A stretch of 64,000 nt of DNA from Nitrospinaceae bacterium (lineage in GTDB: Bacteria > Nitrospinota > Nitrospinia > Nitrospinales > VA-1): the NCBI GenBank assembly GCA_021604505.1, contig BQJC01000001.1, forward strand, positions 1-64,000, in the 5' to 3' direction. The notes under the pieces are model-generated. The model worked only from the letters and a program-made list of their open reading frames with translations, had not been told where the DNA came from and searched no databases. A program made the translations under genes and the position numbers. This document shows, piece by piece, positions 7,829 through 16,131 of this stretch. Positions within the stretch are counted from its first letter, which is position 1, and each line of letters starts with the position of its first letter.

Positions 7829-8179
7829 ATGGCACTGGGACTGGCGCTGACTGGATTGGCAAAAAAGAAGGAGGGTGAAAAACTGTGGACTCTCGACACC
7901 GTTTCCTGGTGGGACGAGTTGGAGTTGATCAAAGACCCCCGGTTTGAAAAACTCGATCTTGGGCCGGATAAAATGGTTTACGAAGCCGTGTTGGCAGTCA
8001 AAGCCATTCTGGAATTGCATGAAAAATACGGAAAAAAATTTCTTGAAGTGTTTGATAAAGATCCCATGACGAAGCCTTATTATATAAAACGAAAAAAAAT
8101 GGTCGAGGATTTGGGAAACAAACTCAACGACCCAGAGCTTCACCTGGTAAGAGCCTGGGTGTTCGATTGGGATTATTAG
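7829..8179 (+). CDS. Hypothetical protein of 116 residues
   Basis: No family recognised. The protein starts MALGLALTGLAKKKEGEK and is rich in K, E, D and W, with DTVSWWDELELIKDP near the middle and a C-terminus of RAWVFDWDY. No signal peptide. GAGCAGG lies upstream of the ATG and the gene begins 47 bases after paralogue 2, so it probably belongs to the same transcript. Composition and reading-frame length support a real gene, but function is unknown. Confidence 0.6.
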   Translation: MALGLALTGLAKKKEGEKLWTLDTVSWWDELELIKDPRFEKLDLGPDKMVYEAVLAVKAILELHEKYGKKFLEVFDKDPMTKPYYIKRKKMVEDLGNKLNDPELHLVRAWVFDWDY

Positions 8180-8389
8180 AAAAGGATACCCGTTTCCCTC
8201 GACTGAAAAAGCCCTTATAAATTCCAGGGTTCCACAAAATCCCTGCCTTAACTTGCAATCCCGTACAGATTACAAAATCAGATTTCAAACCGCCTGCGGA
8301 TTGACGTCAGGGTTTTTAACATTTAACTAACATATTATTAACAAAAGAATCTGGATCAACTTATTGAAATCAAGTGTGAAAACTTGTGA

Positions 8390-8418
8390 TTGATAAATTT
8401 GAAAAATAATTGTATATA
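8390..8418 (+). promoter_or_regulatory. Putative sigma70-type promoter of TPR gene at 8452
   Basis: TTGATA (8390-8395), 17-base spacer, TATATA (8413-8418). The leader would be about 27 bases. The -10 lies within AATTGTATATAT, identical to the -10 region at 1060-1071. Confidence 0.55.
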
Positions 8419-8451
8419 TGGGCATCCCACAAACTGTTTTGAGTGAGACGC

Positions 8452-9150
8452 ATGGAAAAAACATTGCCCATGATTTTTATCGCATTTCTGTGTTTCGCTG
8501 GAATTTCCTATGCGCAGAATGACTTGTCCACAGGGGAAGTGAATGCGGAAGGTGAAGTTATTGAGGTTGATGAACCGGGTGAATTGGATAAGATTGACCA
8601 GTTGGAGCAGAATGTCAGCAATATGCTCAAGTTATTGGAGGATTTGGAAAAAGGCGAAGGCTTGAAGGAAAAATTAAAAGCCGTTGATCGGAAGAAAAAA
8701 GAATTGCCCGACCCCATGGATCAATTCGTCAAACCGGAAAAGAAGCCTGACAAAACGGTCACATCATCGCAAAAAAGAAACTCCAGAAAAAGTAAAGGGA
8801 AACAAAACATTGAAACCTCTAATGAGGTCGTCAAACTTCCTCCAGAAGGTCCCGGCAGTCATTTTCGTCTGGCGTTGGATTTTTGGCGTGCCCGAAAACT
8901 GGATAAAGCGATCCAGCATTTTAAAGAAGTGGTTCGGAGGGATCATGAAAACGCCCATGCTTATTGGAACCTTGGACTGATTTATGAAGAAAAAAAGGAC
9001 CATCTGCAGGCTATGGAAAACATAAAAAAAGCCGAAACCATTTACTTGAAATATGATTATACCTTGTACGCCCAGCAAGCCAGAAAGCGACTTGAAAAGT
9101 TGTCCAGGGAAAAAAATGCTCCATCAGAGAGCTCGCTTCTTTCAAATTAA
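8452..9150 (+). CDS. Exported protein with coiled-coil/charged linker and C-terminal TPRs
   Basis: From the ATG at 8452 (an in-frame GTG three codons earlier is less likely) the product is 232 residues. It has a signal peptide cut at S-Y-A/Q-N. Residues about 30-90 form a probable coiled coil (DKIDQLEQNVSNML), then a K/P/E-rich linker, then two TPR units (residues about 140-205: HFRLALDFWRARKLDKAI; AHAYWNLGLIYEEKKDHLQA). The tail KKAETIY is followed by QQARKRLEKL, recalling the Y-x-Y-x-PED group but lacking the PED cap. It may be a diverged member. Preceded by its own promoter. Confidence 0.75.
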   Translation: MEKTLPMIFIAFLCFAGISYAQNDLSTGEVNAEGEVIEVDEPGELDKIDQLEQNVSNMLKLLEDLEKGEGLKEKLKAVDRKKKELPDPMDQFVKPEKKPDKTVTSSQKRNSRKSKGKQNIETSNEVVKLPPEGPGSHFRLALDFWRARKLDKAIQHFKEVVRRDHENAHAYWNLGLIYEEKKDHLQAMENIKKAETIYLKYDYTLYAQQARKRLEKLSREKNAPSESSLLSN

Positions 9151-9193
9151 TGCCTAAACGGACCTGAGTCTGCCTTTGCAGCAGGATCCCCGC

Positions 9194-10435
9194 TCACCTT
9201 AAATTTTGCAAATTTTCGATCTTGCAACTCTGGTGATTGAGAACCGGATGCAGAGTAAAAAGAGGCGTGTTAAAGGGAACAAAGGCGGTGTCCACTCCAG
9301 GGCTCAATTGCAAATGTATGTTGACATAATTGAAGCTAAGCCCTTCCCGCCAAGCCCCCTGAGCCGATTGCACATAATTTTCCACCTTGTCGGAGGCGTG
9401 GCTTCGGGTCATCAGGCCGGACCCTCCTTGTAACCCGTATTCATAAAGATCCGGCGCTCCCTCAATCAAAAGGGAAACCACGGAAGCGTCGAACCAGACT
9501 TTGAAATGAGTGACGATTTGAAAAAAGGGACCGAGCGTTCCTGAACGCTCCATGACGGCAACTGGATAGACGAACCCGGGGGGAACCTCCGCTGAAGTTT
9601 CCATCATTGGATTTTTAAATTCCCGTTCCTTGACTTCCGACGCGGATACAAATAAAAGATGGGGATCGTCCATGGAGATATCCAAAACCTGCCCGTCCTG
9701 ATGGCTGATCAGCTTTCCCATTTCATAAGCCAGGGGAAACGAATAGCCTTTTTTTGCATAAAAAATTCGGATGATGGCGTCCAGGGCGTTATCCGGCTTG
9801 CGGCTAATTTTTAGGTCAAACGGCAGCATCAGATGAAACGCATTGGTCCTGGAGTTCATGAAGGGGGCACAGGCGCCTTCAAATTCTTTTTGCACTGCGG
9901 GGTTGCCCGGTTCAAATTTTCGCGGTGAACCGGAAAAATGTTGGGCGTTTTTTGCTTTCCGGGTCATGCCGAACTTCTCCTGGTAATAGGTCGTCGCCCG
10001 TTTTTGAGCGATGTCCAGGAAGTATTCGGGAACGTCCGTTTCCACGATCAGGCGTTGTTTGGCCAACTCCGGTGGGGAAGACCTTTTTCCCGGAGAAGGG
10101 CGCATGGCCTTGCCGTATATCTCCAATTCCGCCTGGGTCTTTTGTATGTCTTGATCCAGATGTCGGTCCAATTCAGAATTGAAATAATCAGATCTGCAGA
10201 AAACCTGTTTGGCTTTTAGTAATAACTCGAGCTTTTGGTGATAGCGCTTGGGTTCCGGGGCCAACGCCTGAATGGTTGCCATATAAAGGCTGAACTGTTC
10301 ATCGGGAGACAGGCCGATGGCATCCAGATCCTGCTCTTTGATAAAATTGAGTGCCAGGGGGCCGAAAGCCTCCTCGCGGCGAATGTTCAGAGTCAAAAGA
10401 TAATTGAGATGGGCGCGGCCTTCCTTTAAATCCAT
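9194..10435 (-). CDS. Hypothetical protein of 413 residues
   Basis: A long frame with good codon structure but no domain I recognise. No signal peptide or membrane segments; probably cytoplasmic. The first 130 residues are helical and charged (MDLKEGRAHLNYLL). The C-terminal half looks like a mixed alpha/beta domain (NAFHLMLPFDLKIS, YSFPLAYEMGKLI, PGFVYPVAVMERSGTLGPFF, YEYGLQGGSGL). The gene stands alone, divergent from the FAH-family gene. Cysteines are few, so a metal cluster is unlikely. Confidence 0.7.
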   Translation of the reverse strand: MDLKEGRAHLNYLLTLNIRREEAFGPLALNFIKEQDLDAIGLSPDEQFSLYMATIQALAPEPKRYHQKLELLLKAKQVFCRSDYFNSELDRHLDQDIQKTQAELEIYGKAMRPSPGKRSSPPELAKQRLIVETDVPEYFLDIAQKRATTYYQEKFGMTRKAKNAQHFSGSPRKFEPGNPAVQKEFEGACAPFMNSRTNAFHLMLPFDLKISRKPDNALDAIIRIFYAKKGYSFPLAYEMGKLISHQDGQVLDISMDDPHLLFVSASEVKEREFKNPMMETSAEVPPGFVYPVAVMERSGTLGPFFQIVTHFKVWFDASVVSLLIEGAPDLYEYGLQGGSGLMTRSHASDKVENYVQSAQGAWREGLSFNYVNIHLQLSPGVDTAFVPFNTPLFTLHPVLNHQSCKIENLQNLR

Positions 10436-10681
10436 TGTTGCCGGGTACTTTTTCAGGTTAAAAATGGCACAATATACCGCAATATCCCAGGCGGATAAAT
10501 AGTTTTCTTACACAAGGTAGGATATTTCCTATATCTAGAATTGACCGCTATTTATCGACAGAGGGATAATTAATTTCAGGTTAAAATGAGGGTGTCCTGA
10601 TGATGAAGGTCCCTTCTATTCGGTTGGCTGACGGTGTCCCAGGGTTCCCTGCCGACGCAATAACAATTTGCAAGGAAAATC

Positions 10682-11335
10682 ATGTCTCCGGTTATTCAGA
10701 TTGCAGGTCAAAGGGTCGAGCCTGCACGGGTTTTTTGCGTCGGCAAAAATTACCGCAAACACATTCAGGAGCTTGACAGTGAAGTTCCGGATCAGCCGGT
10801 CATTTTTATGAAACCGGTTTCCAGCCTTGTTGCGCCGCAAGAAAAAATACGCCTTCCCACGCACGGCGCCTGCCTGCATCATGAGGTCGAGCTGGTGGTA
10901 CTGGTCGGACGGGTCGGGAAAAATATCAGCGAATCCGATGCCCCAACCCACATTGCCGGACTCTCCGTGGGCGTCGATCTCACCTTGAGAGATGTGCAAT
11001 CGTCCTTAAAGAAAAAAGGTCTGCCCTGGGAGATGGCCAAAGCCTTCGATCAGAGCGCGCCTTTAGGGTCGTTCGTTCCACTCGATGATTCGATGGATCT
11101 AAATAACATTTCTTTTTTCTGTGAAGTCAACGGAGTGCGTCGTCAGCAGGGAAATTCGGGGCAGATGATTTATTCCATTTCAAATATCATTCAATTTTTA
11201 AGTGGTATCTGGGAATTACTTCCGGGGGATTTGATTTATACAGGCACACCGTCAGGGGTCGGCCCCGTTGGTTCAGGGGATACCTTGAGGATTGCTGGCG
11301 AAGGAATGGGAGACTTCAGTTGGGAATTTTTATAA
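10682..11335 (+). CDS. Fumarylacetoacetate-hydrolase (FAH) family protein, FAHD1-like
   Basis: 217 residues, the short single-domain FAH class. The motifs CVGKNYRKHIQE, FMKPVSSL, HHEVELVVLVG (metal-binding Glu pair), GVDLTLRDVQ (metal Asp), KAFDQSAPLG and PGDLIYTGTPSGVGPV are all present. FAHD1-type proteins are Mg2+-dependent acylpyruvate hydrolases or oxaloacetate decarboxylases; exact substrate cannot be told. AAGGAAA precedes the ATG. Oxaloacetate would fit the carbon metabolism encoded elsewhere in the window, but this is inference. Confidence 0.88.
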   Translation: MSPVIQIAGQRVEPARVFCVGKNYRKHIQELDSEVPDQPVIFMKPVSSLVAPQEKIRLPTHGACLHHEVELVVLVGRVGKNISESDAPTHIAGLSVGVDLTLRDVQSSLKKKGLPWEMAKAFDQSAPLGSFVPLDDSMDLNNISFFCEVNGVRRQQGNSGQMIYSISNIIQFLSGIWELLPGDLIYTGTPSGVGPVGSGDTLRIAGEGMGDFSWEFL

Positions 11336-11360
11336 ATTCCCAACTGAAGTTTTATAAAAT

Positions 11361-11975
11361 TTAAAGGGAAGTGGTGATCACTTGAATCTCCTGTTTCAGA
11401 TAGCTTCTTAAGATATTTTCAATGGCGCGAAGCGTCCCCGTCGCAGAGCTTGGGCAACTGCCGCACGCCCCTTGATAACGAATCTTGAGTGTGTTGTCTT
11501 CAAAATCCAGAACCGTGACCCCCCCGCCGTCGTTGGCCAACGCCGGTCGTACCGTTTCATCAAATAGAGCGTCGATAATTTCCGCTTTTTCCGGATCGGA
11601 CAGATTAGGGAAATCGATCTTGTCCAGGTTTTCCAAAATGGAGGATTCGTCCTTTTCCACCGTTTTAGGATCCTGCCCGTCATAAAAGGTCAAGTATTCT
11701 TCAATGATATCTTCTACGGCTTCAACGAGAACATCCAGATTATGCGAGGGCAGAAAGGAGACCGTGACAAAATTTTCCGATAAATAAATGCTCTGCACGT
11801 TTCCGAGAGCAAACACCGCCCGGATAAAATTATCCCCTGGAGCGTCTTCTTCGGAAGTGATGGACTTGGCTCCCGCAGCGATGACCGGGGCGTTCATTAT
11901 ATATTTGAAGGCATTCGGATTGGGCGTCATTTCCGTGTCCAATACCTCAAAACTTTTCTCTAAATTTTCATTCAT
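11361..11975 (-). CDS. nfu: NfuA/Nfu1-type iron-sulfur cluster carrier
   Basis: 204 residues from the ATG at 11975 (chosen because AAGGA lies six bases upstream; the ATG two codons earlier has no spacing to it). The N-terminal Nfu_N domain starts TEMTPNPNAFKYIMNAPV; the C-terminal NifU-like domain contains ALANDGGGVTVLDFED and CGSCPSS, whose two cysteines bind a bridging 4Fe-4S cluster in a dimer. This is the Nfu1 layout that hands Fe-S clusters to client proteins. It lies downstream of an Rrf2 regulator on the same strand, which suggests Fe-S homeostasis as a common theme. Confidence 0.92.
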   Translation of the reverse strand: MNENLEKSFEVLDTEMTPNPNAFKYIMNAPVIAAGAKSITSEEDAPGDNFIRAVFALGNVQSIYLSENFVTVSFLPSHNLDVLVEAVEDIIEEYLTFYDGQDPKTVEKDESSILENLDKIDFPNLSDPEKAEIIDALFDETVRPALANDGGGVTVLDFEDNTLKIRYQGACGSCPSSATGTLRAIENILRSYLKQEIQVITTSL

Positions 11976-12102
11976 GACCATTCCTTTTAACGAGAGGGGT
12001 TTTTCATTGCCTAGTCTTGGATGGAATCAGCCGGGTTTCGGTTCAGGAAAAAAACTTCTCTCCTCTCAACGCTCTTGAACCATCGCCCTTGGTTTCCTTC
12101 CG

Positions 12103-12537
12103 CTACATATGTTGCGCCGCTTCGCAGAGGGGTTTGCTCAGCGTCGTTTCTTTCAACAGATCTCCAATAGAGGATTCTTGATACGCTTTTTCAATCATAT
12201 GGATGGAATCGTTGAGCCGCTTATGAAGCGGGCATAAATTGTGGCCGTGTTGTTTGAGGCCCAGCGGACAACTGTCTATATGTTGAAGCGGGTCCACCGC
12301 GTTGATGACCTCCAAAAGCGACAATTCCCCTGCCGGTTTGCGAAGGGAAAACCCGCCGTGCAGTCCGCGGCGTGAGTGCACGATTTTGGCCCTGCCAAGG
12401 GCCTGTAGCACCTTAGAGAGGTAACTGCCGGGAACTTTAGTGATTTCGGCTATTCTCCCCGTGGTCAATGCGGTTTGCGGATAACTTGCCAGGCAAACCA
12501 CCGATCGAAGCGCATATTCTGCTGTCTGGGATATCAT
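12103..12537 (-). CDS. Rrf2-family transcriptional regulator (NsrR/IscR-like)
   Basis: 144 residues: winged-helix start MISQTAEYALRSVVCLA, GRIAEITKVPGSYLSKVLQALG recognition region, SRRGLHGGFSLRKPA wing, and a cysteine set in SCPLGLKQHGHNLCPLH typical of Rrf2 members that bind an Fe-S cluster. NsrR senses NO and IscR senses Fe-S status. It is divergent from a RIC/YtfE di-iron gene, a classic NsrR target, so an NO or oxidative-stress sensor is the best reading. The shared intergenic region carries inverted repeats. Confidence 0.88.
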   Translation of the reverse strand: MISQTAEYALRSVVCLASYPQTALTTGRIAEITKVPGSYLSKVLQALGRAKIVHSRRGLHGGFSLRKPAGELSLLEVINAVDPLQHIDSCPLGLKQHGHNLCPLHKRLNDSIHMIEKAYQESSIGDLLKETTLSKPLCEAAQHM

Positions 12538-12554
12538 TTTGTCATTTCTTCTTT

Positions 12555-12637
12555 AATTGGATATCAATATCTTGACATCCAATTATAACACAGCTATATT
12601 AAAAGTAAATAGGATAAAAAGGTCTAGTTATCCAATT
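12555..12637. promoter_or_regulatory. Candidate Rrf2 operator cluster (AATTGGAT boxes)
   Basis: Three copies of the octamer ATCCAATT or its complement: 12555-12562 (reverse), 12577-12584 and 12630-12637 (forward). The first two form an inverted repeat, and the second lies in the -35/spacer of the RIC promoter, where binding would block transcription. Second and third are 53 bases apart, about five helical turns. Binding is inferred. Confidence 0.5.
12572..12600 (+). promoter_or_regulatory. Promoter of RIC gene
   Basis: TTGACA (12572-12577), 17-base spacer, TATATT (12595-12600): near-consensus. The leader to the ATG at 12701 is about 95 bases. Confidence 0.65.
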
Positions 12638-12700
12638 ATTGAGAATGGCTCATTATGTTGGGGAAAAGCCAATATCGAAAAAATTTTACAGGAGGCCGTC

Positions 12701-13429
12701 ATGATCATGACAAATTTGGACATTCATTCCCGGATCAACGATTTCACCGCGGAGGACATGGCTCGGGCAAAAGTGTTGGAAGAGTTGGGAATCGACGCCT
12801 GTTGCGGTGGAAACAAATCCTTGGCCGAGGCCTGCGGCGAGAAAGGTCTCGACCCGGAGGTTGTCTTGAAAACACTGGTTCAGGTTAGGGAGCGAGCGGA
12901 TTCCGAAAAGGAGGAGGAAGTCGATTGGTCGGAAGAAAATTTGACCGACCTTGTGACCCACATCGAAGAGACTCACCATGCTTATTTGAAGAAGGTTTTC
13001 CCGCAATTGTCCTCTCTGATTGAGAAGGTGGTGAAAGCGCATGGTGCGCGGCATACTGAACTGTCGGATTTAAAGAGAGTGTTTGCGCTTCTGAGGGCCG
13101 ATCTGGAACAACACATGATGAAGGAGGAGCGAGTGCTGTTTCCCATGGTCCGCAAACTCGAATCCGGGGCGGGGTCCCAGGAATTTCATTGCGGTACGTT
13201 ACAGGGCCCCATTGGCGTTATGCAGGCAGAGCACCAGAGGGCCGATGCCTTGCAGGATGAACTACGCAAAATCTCAAATAACTTCACCCCGCCTGAGGAC
13301 GGATGCAAAACCTACCGTCTTTTGATGGAGGGGTTGGAAAATCTGGACGCCGACCTCAATGTTCATATTTATAAGGAAAACGAGGTCTTGTTTCCCCGCG
13401 TTCTCGATGCGGAAACTCATCTCCAATAA
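12701..13429 (+). CDS. RIC (YtfE/ScdA) di-iron protein for iron-sulfur cluster repair
   Basis: 242 residues from the ATG at 12701, which has AGGAGG five bases upstream; a 48-residue upstream extension has no support. The ScdA_N domain includes LGIDACCGGNKSLAEAC (residues about 24-40), followed by a hemerythrin-like four-helix bundle with iron ligands in EETHHAY, LEQHMMKEERVLFP, QAEHQRAD and VHIYKENEVLFP. RIC proteins restore Fe-S clusters damaged by nitric oxide or peroxide. Divergent Rrf2 gene and operator boxes point to derepression by such stress. Confidence 0.92.
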   Translation: MIMTNLDIHSRINDFTAEDMARAKVLEELGIDACCGGNKSLAEACGEKGLDPEVVLKTLVQVRERADSEKEEEVDWSEENLTDLVTHIEETHHAYLKKVFPQLSSLIEKVVKAHGARHTELSDLKRVFALLRADLEQHMMKEERVLFPMVRKLESGAGSQEFHCGTLQGPIGVMQAEHQRADALQDELRKISNNFTPPEDGCKTYRLLMEGLENLDADLNVHIYKENEVLFPRVLDAETHLQ

Positions 13430-13516
13430 TCCCTGAGAAGTAAGCCGTTTTTCATTGTGCAGATAGCACTGCTAGGACGGGACCAATAGAACCTGGGTAT
13501 TTTAAGGAACGGCTCC

Positions 13517-14269
13517 TCAGTCAAACTCGCAACCGAATCCATGAAAATAAGTCAGGTTGGGGTCGTTGCATTGGCAGTTTAATGTCTCGAAATTGAAGAA
13601 AGCGTCTCCAATGCACACGGGCGCTACTATTGGGATAATATTAACAAAATCCAATGTGTCACCCAGAATTTTTTCCTGGCTGTTGCTATTGGCGTCCATA
13701 TAAGATTCGAGGAACTTGTGTCCTGATAAATCACCGATCGACACATTGGCCGTATTGGCAGGTAACGGCTCTGGCAAGTTGAGAAAATTTTTGAACTGTC
13801 GAACCGCAAGAATAACCAGATCCAGAGTCAACGTTGTATGGGGACCCTCTCCTGCAACAAAATTGTCGGGATTGGCGACCGATACAATTTTAAAATTGCT
13901 GGCGTCGTTGAGATTAGCATGTATTGCGTTGGAAAAAAGGTTGCCTTGGGAATGAGAAATCTGGATGAATTTTATATCGGCATTCACCAGCCCATTATTA
14001 TAAGCCGCAACAAGGTTTGTCACTGCCGGATTGGTTGTCAAGGCTAATTCGTCAATTTCAGCGGCGATTTCTTGAAACTTTTCCCGGAAGGCGTCGGACA
14101 TTATAGTGAGACCGAATAAAGTCTTCCAAAACTCGGACGCGTCGGTCACCACATCCTGAATCAGCGCTTCGAACAAATCATTCAGGGGACCTTCCGTGGG
14201 ATTATACTGAACGCCAAAGGAAAGACCTTTACATTGCGAATCTGGAATAGATTGATTAATGAAGCCCAC
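13517..14269 (-). CDS. Exported alpha/beta-hydrolase, catalytic part (separated from its signal peptide by an in-frame stop)
   Basis: 250 residues from a GTG at 14269. IQISHSQGN (nucleophile Ser107), VANPDN (Asp135) and LSGHKF (His184) form a plausible lipase/esterase triad in the right order. Four C-terminal cysteines (PVCIGD, LNCQCND, FGCEFD) suit an exported, disulphide-bonded enzyme, yet this part has no signal. The reading frame upstream is open, except for one TAA at 14300-14302, to a signal peptide at 14491. The two pieces are therefore probably one gene broken by a nonsense change. No good ribosome site precedes the GTG. Confidence 0.6.
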   Translation of the reverse strand: MGFINQSIPDSQCKGLSFGVQYNPTEGPLNDLFEALIQDVVTDASEFWKTLFGLTIMSDAFREKFQEIAAEIDELALTTNPAVTNLVAAYNNGLVNADIKFIQISHSQGNLFSNAIHANLNDASNFKIVSVANPDNFVAGEGPHTTLTLDLVILAVRQFKNFLNLPEPLPANTANVSIGDLSGHKFLESYMDANSNSQEKILGDTLDFVNIIPIVAPVCIGDAFFNFETLNCQCNDPNLTYFHGFGCEFD

Positions 14270-14299
14270 ATCGAGTTCGATATTTCTGCTCGAAAGTTC

Positions 14300-14491
14300 T
14301 TAGCGAACCAGTCTTCGTATTTCGATTTTAGCATTTTGAGCCTCTAACTCAGTAGTATCGATGCCATTTCCAAAGTTGATTTGAGTTAGTGTGCCGAGGC
14401 ATTCAGTTCCCACAGGGGCTTGTGCAAAAGCCGATACACAAGAGGCGGACAGGAAAATGAAAAACAATAGAAGAGGTTTTAGCAATTTCAT
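14300..14491 (-). CDS. N-terminal signal-peptide piece of the interrupted hydrolase
   Basis: 63 residues. MKLLKPLLLFFIFLSASC then VSAFAQAP is a signal peptide with cleavage likely after A-F-A, followed by a short mature part with one Cys and ending EIRRLVR at TAA (14300-14302). The frame continues after the stop directly into the hydrolase at 14269. If read through, the joined gene would span 14491-13517, 325 codons. It sits 42 bases downstream of the Ca-loop protein and is probably in the same transcript. Confidence 0.6.
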   Translation of the reverse strand: MKLLKPLLLFFIFLSASCVSAFAQAPVGTECLGTLTQINFGNGIDTTELEAQNAKIEIRRLVR

Positions 14492-14533
14492 ATTTATACG
14501 TCCTCTGTAGATTTAATTTGCAAGGATTGTGGA

Positions 14534-15355
14534 TTAGTTCGGAAGACTGTCAGGATCAAAGTCACAATTGACTTTGAGATGCGATTGGTCTTTTCGCTCG
14601 ATACCAAAGTCAACAAGTCGCCCCGCCAGTTGGCCGTTGTATTTTATATAAGCACGGCTTCTCTCGATGGTATTCATCGTTTCTGCAACGAGACCTAATG
14701 AGGGGTCCCTTAGCCTGATATTTAGAACCCATTCTAGAAAATCTCTGCATTTATATGCTCGATTTTTCTCAAGGCTATGCTGAATAGAAAGATTTTTATC
14801 ATCTGCATCGATCAAGGATTGTTGCAAAATTTTTACGTGTTGGTTCAGCAAGGCCCGGACTTTGGCCGAATCGGTGTAGGTCAAGGCGATGTAGCGCTGA
14901 AGGTCGTCCCGCACTCCGTCGTTGTCTGAATCGATTCCCTCTAAGGTGGCTTTTCCCGCTTCGCCCGGATCGGGCGGCAATCCCATATTGTTCTCCATGA
15001 TGAGAATCAGATTCCGGGCCTCGGCGGTCAATAAGTCCGCGGAGGCTTGGGTGATATTTTCTGGAGTGTGCTTCCCGGTGGTTTTGATGAATTTATTGAG
15101 CTTTTTGATAGCCTTCGACCATTTACCTTTGTTGACTTCTTTTTCACTTTTAAATACATTGCGGCAAAGCTTCTTTTGCGGAGGGTGGCCGGCATGATCG
15201 AGAACCAATTGCCCCAGGTGTTGGAAAAAGGGCGTCAGGTTTTCACATTTTTCCGTTGGGTCCGCTTGCGCCGCTATCGGCAACAGAAGTGGAAACATCA
15301 AAAATACAATCGGCAGTAACCGCAACGGAATCCATTTCTTCGTGTGATTTTCCAT
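14534..15355 (-). CDS. Exported protein with one D-rich calcium loop, unknown function
   Basis: 273 residues. Signal peptide cut near A-A-Q-A-D (residue about 31). Residues 142-151 read D-S-D-N-D-G-V-R-D-D, a thrombospondin-type-3/dockerin-like Ca2+-binding loop. The rest is mainly helical, with a pair of K-rich helices (about 70-95) and cysteines at about 37, 64, 209 and 267 that may form disulphides. Same-strand neighbour of the interrupted hydrolase, which may act with it outside the cytoplasm. No named family recognised. Confidence 0.7.
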   Translation of the reverse strand: MENHTKKWIPLRLLPIVFLMFPLLLPIAAQADPTEKCENLTPFFQHLGQLVLDHAGHPPQKKLCRNVFKSEKEVNKGKWSKAIKKLNKFIKTTGKHTPENITQASADLLTAEARNLILIMENNMGLPPDPGEAGKATLEGIDSDNDGVRDDLQRYIALTYTDSAKVRALLNQHVKILQQSLIDADDKNLSIQHSLEKNRAYKCRDFLEWVLNIRLRDPSLGLVAETMNTIERSRAYIKYNGQLAGRLVDFGIERKDQSHLKVNCDFDPDSLPN

Positions 15356-15614
15356 GGTATTTCCTCCAATGGTTGGTAAAGGTCCTTCAAGTGTGAAGAA
15401 AGTGTTGGGATGATTTGCCGTGAAGCGCTTAAAAGTTTAAGCAGCAAAAAACGGTTTGTGCAAAATCAAGAGGAACCTCAGGAAGCTTCCCTAATATTTT
15501 ATCCAATCGTCCGGTGATTTAAAAACTATAATAATGTGTCGTGAATCCATGTGTATAATGAGTGATATTTTTAAAGTCTACCGTTGATTTTTCATAGATT
15601 AATTCATTCGGCCC

Positions 15615-16082
15615 ATGAGCGAAGTTGAAACATTTGCAGAGGGGGTTCGTAAAGACCCTAAGAACCCGGAAGCGCATTTCCAGCTTGGGAAGGCGTATTA
15701 TCAGACGGGGAAAAACACCGAAGCGTTGGAAGCGTTGCAGGCATCCATTCGCCTGAAACCGGACCATGCAAAAGCGCATTTTTATCTGGCCAAGGTTTTC
15801 GATATGTTGAAACGGTACGAAGAAATGATCGATGCGTTTCAGGAAGCGGCCTACCTTGCCCCCGAATGGGAGGAAACGCATTACAACCTGGGGCTGGCCT
15901 TCCTTGTTCTGGGACGGGCCGAGGATGGGATCGCTCCATTTGCGGAGGCCATCCGTCTAAAGCCCGATTATGCCGAAGCCCATAACGGGTTGAGCCTGGT
16001 TTACGGAATGACTGGCCAGCAGGAAAAATCAGAAATACATTATAAAAAAGCCGGTGAACTGGACCCTAGATTTAAGAAATAG
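15615..16082 (+). CDS. Cytoplasmic TPR protein
   Basis: 155 residues and almost entirely four classic 34-residue TPR units: P-E-A-H-F-Q-L-G-K-A-Y-Y-Q-T-G-K-x-x-E-A-L, K-A-H-F-Y-L-A, E-T-H-Y-N-L-G-L-A-F, and A-E-A-H-N-G-L-S, each ending I-R-L-K-P-D or similar. No signal peptide, so an adaptor in the cytoplasm. No neighbour suggests its partner. The C-terminus (KKAGELDPRFKK) is an ordinary TPR end without the PED cap. Confidence 0.8.
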   Translation: MSEVETFAEGVRKDPKNPEAHFQLGKAYYQTGKNTEALEALQASIRLKPDHAKAHFYLAKVFDMLKRYEEMIDAFQEAAYLAPEWEETHYNLGLAFLVLGRAEDGIAPFAEAIRLKPDYAEAHNGLSLVYGMTGQQEKSEIHYKKAGELDPRFKK

Positions 16083-16131
16083 AAGCCCCTGGGTGATGCC
16101 GGTTTCCGCTGATTAATTCATCTTCCAATGC

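Noticed and set aside
10494-10556. Inverted repeat GATAAATAG ... CTATTTATC
   Set aside because: Arms are short, AT-rich and 45 bases apart; plausible by chance in an intergenic region.
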